Assembly: GCF_016808335.1 (NCBI RefSeq)
Contig: NC_053146.1
Span: 25,042,637 to 25,106,636 of the forward strand
Source of the DNA: Panicum virgatum
Lineage: Eukaryota; Streptophyta; Magnoliopsida; Poales; Poaceae
Direction: 5' to 3'
Length of the DNA: 64,000 bases
Shown here piece by piece: positions 57,012 through 64,000 of the stretch. Position 1 is the stretch's first letter. Every line of letters begins with the position of its first letter. The notes under the pieces are model-generated. The model was not told the DNA's origin. It did not search any database and saw nothing but the letters and a program-made list of their open reading frames with translations. The position numbers were made by a program, and so were the translations under genes.

Positions 57012-59294
57012 ACCACAAGGTACCCTGATCATCCTCTCTGAAATGAGGAGCCTTGCCCTTCTTGAGCAAATCACGGATCTCCTGCAGCTTCTCATCATCT
57101 TTCTGATGCTGCCTGATCTCTGACTCTAGAGTCGGTACTGCCTCAAATGCTGTACTCGAAGTATGATGCAAGAAGCCCAAACTCAACTGCTCGAACTCCT
57201 CACATAACTCTGGAGGCATCTGGAAAGCCACGGCCATGTTGACATAACTTCTTCTGCTCAGAGCATCTGCTACAACATTGGCCTTGCCCGGATGATAGTG
57301 AATCTCCAGGTCATAATCCTTGACCAACTCTAGCCATCTTCTCTGCCGCATATTCAGCTCATTCTATGTGAAAATGTACTTGAGGCTCTTGTGATCAGTG
57401 TAGATATCACACCGCTGCCCATACAAGTAATGCCTCCAAATCTTCAGAGCATGCACAACTTCGGCTAACTCAAGATCATGAGTGGGATAGTTCAGCTCAT
57501 GCCGACGTAACTGCCGTGAAGCATAAGCAATCACTCTGCCCTCCTGCATCAGAACACACCCAAGACCATCCTTCGAAGCATCACAATATACCGTGAACCT
57601 CTTCGTCTGGTCAGGCAGAGTCAGGACTGGCGCCGTAGTCAACCTCTTCTTCTGCTCATCAAAGGCCCTCTGACGCTCATCAGTCCATATGAATGCCACA
57701 TTCTTCTCTAGCAAAGAAGTCAAAGGCTTTGCGATCTTGGAGAAATTCTCAATGAACCTCCGATAATATCCAGCTAAGCCCAAGAAAGACCTGACTTCCT
57801 TTACTGTCTGCGGTGTCTCCCACTCGAGTACATCCTTCACCTTGCTCGGATCAACAGCAATGCCTCCCTGAGAGATAACATGACCGAGGAATGGAACCTC
57901 GTCAATCCAGAACTCGCACTTGCTGAACTTGGCATACAGCTGATGCTCTCTCAATCTCTGCAACACGAGCCTCAGATGCTCCTCATGCTCTTCTTCTGTC
58001 TTGGAGAAGATTAGAATATCATCAATGAAAATCACCACAAAGACATCCAGATAGTCCATGAAAACCATATTCATCAGATGCATGAAGAAAGCCGGGGCAT
58101 TAGTCAAGCCGAAGGACATGACCATATACTCATATAGCCCGTACTTGCAGGTGAATGCCGTCTTCGGAATATCCCCAGGACAGATCCTCAGCTGAAAATA
58201 ACCCGAACGAAGATCAATCTTCGAGAATATACGGGCACCTCGAAGCAGATCAAAGAGATCCTCAATGCGGGGCAGTGGATGCTTGTTCTTGATAGTGACT
58301 GCATTCAGCTCCCGATAATCGACACACATCCTCTACGAGCCATCCTTCTTATCTACCAGCAACAATGGAAAAGCCCAAGGAGAGAAGCTGCGACGGATAT
58401 AGCCCTTGGCTAGCAACTCATCAATAGTCTTCTTAACTTCTTCATGCTCTATAGGTGCCATACGGTAGGGCCGCTTTGCAATAGGAGTTGTGCCACGCAA
58501 GAGATCAATACAAAACTCAATGGCGCGTTCAGGTGGCATACCTGGCAGATCATCTGGAAAGACATCCGGGAATTCAGACACCACGCGAATACCGTCCGTG
58601 GGTCTAGCTTCCATCTGATGAAGAAATCCAGAAGGCTCCACTGCACTGATAACAACCTCTTGGCCACTGGAAGCTGATAGCAAGACTATCCTCTGAGCAC
58701 AATCTATCCGGACTCCCCACTTGGCCAGAGTCTCCATTCCTAGAATGACATCAATGCCCTTGGTGTCTAGCACCATCAGATCAGTACAGAACTCTACTCC
58801 CCTCAAGGAAACACTGACCCTCGGGCAGTAAGTGTGAGACCTCAACTGTCCTCCCGGTGAAGATACTAACAGGCACCTCTTTAATGTGCTAGTATGAATA
58901 CCATGATGCTCGACAAAAGACTGAGTAATGAAGGAATGCGTAGCACCAGTATCGAAAAGCACTGTAGCTGGATATGAATTAACCATGAACGTACCAATAA
59001 CCACGTTGGGAGCCTCGGCCGCTGACTCGGCCGTCACGTGGTTCACTCTGCCCTGAAGTGGCGCCCTGGGCTGAGCTGGACGCCCCTGCTATCCCGCCTG
59101 CGCCTTCCGGGGGCAAGGGCTGGCGTAGTGCCCCGGCTGGCCGCAGTGAAAGCAGGTACGAGGGGGTCCCTGAGCCTGCTGTCCGGTAGGAGCTGCCGGA
59201 CATGGAGCCTGCGGTGCCGGTGGAACAGCACGAGCCGGAGGTGCCGGTAACCTCGGGACCTGACCTGCCTGCTGCTGTCGAGGCGGGTACTGCT
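57012..59294 (-). pseudogene. E1 Gag end, protease, RT and RNase H
   Basis: Minus strand, colinear with E2. Zinc-knuckle region (about 59170-59110), protease [13 protein letters not shown] (about 58960), RT with catalytic [10 protein letters not shown] (about 58020), RNase H with [10 protein letters not shown] (about 57570) and tether [20 protein letters not shown] (about 57300). TAG codons at 57364-57366, 58333-58335 and 59089-59091 break it. Cut at 59294/59295 by E4, so gag lies outside the window. Otherwise very close to E2. Confidence 0.9.
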
Positions 59295-60405
59295 TGTAAC
59301 ACCCGGTTTATAAAAGAACATAAACCGAGCAATCATATACGTGCCAGGATCAAGTCACACGTATATACAACAGAATGAACAGTATATCACAGCACATATC
59401 ACGAATAAAGATATAATAAAGCGAATACGAATGTTATTTATTACAATAATGACAAAAATGTCTGGTACAGCGGAAGCGAAGTACAAATACGGTAAAAGCT
59501 CTCCGAAGCTGAGCAGGGCGCCACAGGGACGTCGACTGGGAGACGAACACCTAGAAGTCCTCGTAGTCCTGGTAGCGCTGAGCGAACTCCCTCGTGTCGG
59601 CAGGAACTGAGCAGCAGTAGCGTATCCAAGAGGAAAATGTAGAGAAGAGGCAAGAGTGAGTACACAACTTGTACTCAACAAGTATAACACAAACTATGAG
59701 GCTCTAAGGTTGGCTGACTCAACTGCATTAGCTTTTAAGTGTTGGCAAAGTTTTATTAAAGCTATTTACTACGAGTTGATGAATTACCATAAACCTAGTT
59801 ACATAGTAATTAATCAAGATTAAACATGTTACTACTGAGAAACCAAACCAAAACCACCAAGGTAAAGCCCGAGAGGCACCTCCCTCGTCGGAAGGAGACA
59901 ACCCCACTAATCAAAAGGAGGATCTGGGCTGCTCATAACCGTGAGCACGGCTAGTATACCAGTTTTACACTCTGCAGAGGTTGCACATCTTTACCCACAA
60001 GTCGTGAGCTACGCCAGTTGTTCATCACACTTCCGTAGGTGAGATGACTAGCAAACTCACTACGAGGCCGTTACAAAGGACACGTTGGTAAGGTGTAACC
60101 GCTAAGGATTCAGTCAATGCAACGATGGGGCCCACCTCGAGGGGGTACAAGACAACACAGACCAGCCTCGTAGCATAGGGACCATTGAAGCTCGACTCCC
60201 CTCTTGCCCCGCAGGTAAGTTACTCCTGAACCAAAATGACCTAATTAGTAAGCCAAGACCATCCCATTCCAGTCTTGTGGTAGCGCTGTTGTCCCAGGTT
60301 GTCGCTCTATGAACCGGTCCTTATGGAGAGTGGCCAACCCAGCAGTAAGTACCGTGCTGGCCCCCTAAACCATGTTTCTAACAAAACCAATTTTAACGAG
60401 ACGTG
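59295..60405 (-). mobile_element. E4, E-family LTR (truncated by G3)
   Basis: Starts TGTAACACCCGG inside E1's Gag linker; the five bases before it are CTGCT. Only the first 1.1 kb of the LTR is present before G3 interrupts at 60405/60406 (E4 sequence ends TTTTAACGAGACGTG). Whether it is a solo LTR or part of a whole element cannot be told. Confidence 0.85.
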
Positions 60406-61180
60406 TGTGACACCTCAGGTGTCAGTACTTTTAAATACAATCAATGTACCTTAGCTAAAGTTAAAATAGAAATTTGAGAAATAAATTCAAAGAGAAAGGA
60501 CCAAATAAAATACAAGACATACAAAAGAAATTAAAGGAAAAAGAAAAAGGAGTGAAAAGCTACTCAAAATTTAATTCAAAAATGTGCACAAAATTTTTGT
60601 TGGCTCATGAGAGGTGTTTTAATTGACATGTGCTCAATTGAACTTCAGCCAAATTCAAGTCAAAAACTGAATAAAACTCAAGCCCTTTTGTGCAAATATG
60701 TAAATGTACCAATAGTTCAAAATGTGAGTTTCAAACGAAAATTTGCATAACACAAAAGTTGTAGATCTTGAAAAGTTATGCAAAAATGGTATTCAACACT
60801 TTTCCATTTGAGCCCTCTAATTAGGAGAAAATTTTAGTTTACCGAGAGGTCCCTGGAAATTTCAGAAATCACAAAGGAGCCCCCATCTCCATCTCTCTCT
60901 CTCCCGGTGCTCTGTTTTCCCGCCGCCCGCCGTACGCCGCCGGTGGACCTCGTCCACCGCGCGCCCGCGGCCAAATGGACCCGGGGAAACCATTTAGCGC
61001 CACCTGGCCTGCCCCTTGGCGCCCTCCCACGCCCACACGCGTCCCAGGCCGCTCCCGAGCCGCCACGACGCCCCCAGCCATGCGCCGCGCCGCTGCCTCC
61101 TCCGCCCGCTCGCCGTCGACTCGCCCAGGCCGAATCGACCGCCCCCAGTCACTCCTTTCCCCACCCAGGAGCTCTGTGGC

Positions 61181-61190
61181 CTATAAAGAC
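61181..61190 (+). promoter_or_regulatory. TATA box of the G3 LTR
   Basis: CTATAAAGAC in GTGGCCTATAAAGACCCCC, 775 bp from the LTR start, followed by a CT-rich tract and GCCATGGCC. Identical in G2. Confidence 0.75.
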
Positions 61191-61624
61191 CCCCAGAACC
61201 CCCGCAGTCGCGCCCCTTCTCCCCTTCTTCCTCCTCCCGCCGCTCCGCCATGGCCGCCGAGATCCAGCTCGCGCGGACCGGCTAGCCCAGCCCCACATTG
61301 CCCCCTCCGACCACCGCAACAGCTTCGCCACCTCCCAGTTACGCTCCACGTGCGCAGAATCGAACCCAAACCCCCTCCCGACGCCGTTCCCCTTTTGCGC
61401 CGCCGCCGGCGAGCTCGGGCTCACCGCGGACCGGCCAGCTCCGGGGAAGACCGAGCCCGATAGCTACCCCAGAAGCATCCACGAGCTCACGCGGTGCTCG
61501 TGCACGCCTTGTTCCCCTACCCCAAGCCCTCCTTCGCCTCCAGCGCCGGCGAACCGAACAACCGACCCGCCATCAACGCCGACGAGCTTGAACCGGTGCT
61601 CCAATCGCTCGAACGTCGACCAGG

Positions 61625-63206
61625 GTAGGTGTTCCTCGATCCTTTCTCCCCCACGCGCCTCCCCGTGGCAGCCCCGGTAAGCCCTGCACCGCAGAACACC
61701 ACCGGCAAGATGCCACGGCGGAGAAGGCCGGCGAAGGACCCGGTTGTAATTTCTTTTTTTCGTTCAAGGGTGTCTCTGCAAGTTTTACAGTGTATACCAG
61801 TGAACTTCTAAAATGCGAAACAAATCACAGAAAAATCAGAAAAATGCAAACTCAACTGATCTGGAATCCTTGTAACAAAATCTACAAATTTTGTAACATT
61901 CACATTTGCAGAAACTCAACCGAATTTAATCTAGGGAAAAGATTAAGAAAATCACCTTATGCATGTTCAAGAAGTTCTGCTAATCAAATGACGTTGATTT
62001 TTGGATATGTTATAACTAAAGGGATGCTAAGATCACAGTAAAAAGATGACATCAAACCAAAACAGTTATCAGGTTAGAACAATCAAGATTCTCTAATCTG
62101 TTGTTAGCATTCTCGATTTAATTCTGGAAAATATGTACATGAACTTGCTCTGAAAATTTTACTGAAGTCTTGTGCCACTGAATCCCTGTAAGTCTCTAAA
62201 TTTCAAATTTATTAGAGTTCATTTGCTATATACCATGATTTATGCTTGTTTAATCAACTTAATTCCTTATATATAGTTCTTATGCTCAGAAAAATCCATG
62301 TTTATTTCTGGAGTCTCTTTTTAGCTCTGTGTTCCTGTCTAAGAATTTTGAGCTGCATTTACTGAGTTTTGCCTTGGTGAATAATCATGCTTAGTATCTT
62401 AGAGCTAGATTTACTATTTTTTGTTCTGAGAAATCTACAATGTTTCTGATCTTTATTTTTGGGCATGATCTTGCTTAGAGTATGTTCTACCCTTGATAAA
62501 AAGTTCAGATGCAATGCTGGTCAAATACATCTTGAGAAAATTATGCAAACTCATGTTAAGTTAACTGAATAACTAATTCAGTATAGTGAGTTAAATCTTG
62601 AAAAATTTTCTGGAGTATGTTTAACTCAGTACTAGTCTCTGCTAAAAATTTGAGAACCAAATACTGAGTAAAACTTTCTGTAGATTTAATCTTTGTTAAT
62701 GGCTTGCCGTTTTTAATCTTTTTATCACCTCTGCTATATAAGTGTATAAACTCTGGAAAAATTTCAGTGCTGAGTGTATGCTTTGAAGTTGCTTGCATAA
62801 AATTTGTAGCATCAGAATCCATGTGGAACAATCTGTACAAAAATACGAAGTAACTAGAGTAATCCATTTGCATGATTAGTTATAGTTTTTGCTTTATGGT
62901 TAAATGCTGAAATCTATACCATAATTACTTATTTTGAATCTGAGTTACTTTAGTGTTCATCACTAGCTCTTTAGTAGTTGTGATGTTAAGAAATAATGAA
63001 AGCATGTTATGTGTTGAAATTAAAAATGAAAACCCAAAACCCCACTCATTCATGAATAACCATAGTTATGCTTACTACTCTATAAACGATTGCCCATGCA
63101 ATGAAATGTGAAATCGGCACTAGATTAACTTACATGGACTACAACTTTATCGTGAAGGAAAGAAATTGTTATCCATGAATAACTCATAATCTTGCATTGC
63201 ATATAG
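61625..63206 (+). other. Putative 1.58-kb intron in the G3 LTR
   Basis: Begins CAGG|GTAGGT at the edge of the GC-rich island and ends GCATATAG|AAACGG. The interior is AT- and T-rich with stops in all frames. G2 has the same borders (24886 to 23303, 1584 bp). Length and borders are nearly the same in both, but splicing is inferred. Confidence 0.5.
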
Positions 63207-63350
63207 AAACGGTTAATCTCGCGGACGGAGACTACGAACTGGTGCCCGCGGACTCTCGTGCGGAGCAGGAGATTAATCTGAACTGTACTAACTTGTCTCA
63301 AGACCTGGGCCAAGCCCCCGAAGTTTTTCTGCCTGACAGTGCCCAAGAAG
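63207..63350 (+). other. LTR exon-like module, G3 copy (144 bp)
   Basis: Flanked by CATATAG before and CAAGAAG|GCAAGC after. 144 bp, phase 1 in and out, fully open: VNLADGDYELVPADSRAEQE, LSQDLGQAPEVFLPDSAQE. Acidic. G2's copy differs at only a few residues. Confidence 0.68.
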
Positions 63351-64000
63351 GCAAGCCCCGGAGCATAATCCCACTATTTTTTTTTGAATTACCATTCTGT
63401 TATCTATTACTAATGTATGGTAATAGTTGGTTTTCTGCATATAAGTTCTCTAGGCGTTGATCGAGAACCCTAGATGCATGATCCATAGGAACCTATGTTG
63501 ATACCGGATCTTTTTATCGACTAGTTGCCATGCTAAATAGGCACGGTAGAAGTCGAGTGGTTTTCTGCCTCTCGCGAGCAATAGGAATTGTACTGACTTT
63601 AATTCCTGCTGAAATATAAGGACAACGGGCGGGGTTGTGTAGTTGTGATACCCCGCTGGTATAGTCAAAAATGGCTAAGGTCGAGGTGTGTGGCTCATTT
63701 TGTTAAGCGTTTGAAAGTACTAGCCACATACCGAGAAATATGGTAATCGGTAAGCTTAAGTACCTGATTGGACCGGCGAGTGGAACGATCTCGCACCCTC
63801 CTGGTAGAAGTAGGGTTTATTTTATGTCGCGACGTACGGGTGCAGAGTGGTCGGACTCTGTAGTCGGGGAGGGTGTGCCGGATCCACGGACTGGAAAGAA
63901 AGGGGAAAAGTAGCGTGGGCGGGAGCGAAGTCAATCCCCATGCGTGTGGTCTAGGTTCCCCTGGCCAGGTTGAAATTCGATTCGGAATCGTCCGCCTCTC

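Larger units (their letters stand above)
60406..64000 (+). mobile_element. G3, Tekay/Del-like giant LTR, 5' part
   Basis: Plus-strand copy of the G2 family: starts TGTGACACCTCAGGTGTC and matches G2 in reverse complement to the window edge. Order: U3 with AT-rich tracts, GC-rich island, TATA box 61181-61190, donor GTAGGT at 61625, AT-rich intron-like 1.58 kb, module 63207-63350, U5. By comparison with G2 about 0.8 kb of LTR lies beyond 64000. The element orientation is plus if it is complete; it may also be a solo LTR. Confidence 0.9.

Noticed and set aside
1..64000. CRISPR arrays, bacterial operons, riboswitches, phage or plasmid functions
   Set aside because: No spaced short repeats or prokaryotic gene organisation; introns, TATA boxes and plant LTR elements show nuclear plant DNA.

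Overview
This window looks like intergenic, probably heterochromatic DNA from a grass (Poaceae, probably a panicoid; the species cannot be fixed from sequence alone). I see no host protein-coding gene. Almost every base belongs to LTR retrotransposons nested inside one another. Evidence for a grass is the set of families: Tekay/Del-type chromoviruses with very long LTRs, RIRE2/Grande-like Tat elements with antisense ORFs, and Athila-like elements. Very GC-rich islands also sit beside AT-rich intron-like DNA.

Left half, outermost layer first. An Athila-like element B (ORF1 and 3' part 16091-19035, LTR 19036-21399, plus strand) is interrupted by a decayed RIRE2-like Tat element A (about 5525-16090, plus strand). 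A holds gag, protease, RT, two RNase H domains, integrase, an antisense ORF, a 114-bp tandem repeat and a 3' LTR. A is interrupted by a minus-strand Athila-like element F (LTR 4358-5524, gag start 4055-4357). F is interrupted by a minus-strand Tekay-like element G1 (LTR 248-4054, PBS 234-245). A Mutator-type element (20445-21327, 9-bp TSD) sits inside B's LTR.

Middle. A second RIRE2-like element C lies on the minus strand. Only its antisense ORF (21469-28230) and an integrase tail (28692-28952) remain, and it carries a solo Tekay-like LTR G2 (21713-26106). A third Tat element D (about 28949-35052, minus strand) follows, with its own unrelated three-exon antisense gene (30346-31053).

Right half. 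D was hit by a Tekay-like element E1. E1 then received four more copies of its own family. These are an inverted LTR fragment (35989-37630 plus 49471-49878), inside it a young full-length copy E2 (37631-49470, TSD CTCAT, 1312-residue pol ORF), a solo LTR E3 (53649-57011, TSD ACCAC), and a copy E4 (59295-60405). E4 is cut by giant-LTR element G3 (60406 to the window end).

Main points to follow up. (1) The long LTRs of families E and G are built like host genes: TATA-like box, GC-rich first exon, splice donor, AT-rich intron, then a short second exon. In E, G2 and G3 that second exon is a multiple of three (90 or 144 bp), enters and leaves in phase 1, and sits between AG and AG|GCARG. It is found in eight LTR copies. 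(2) E2's gag contains a 110-bp GT-AG intron whose removal joins gag to the pol ORF in frame. (3) Two unrelated antisense, intron-containing genes ride in the Tat elements. (4) Most nonsense codons in E copies are CAG to TAG, a CHG-context C-to-T change.
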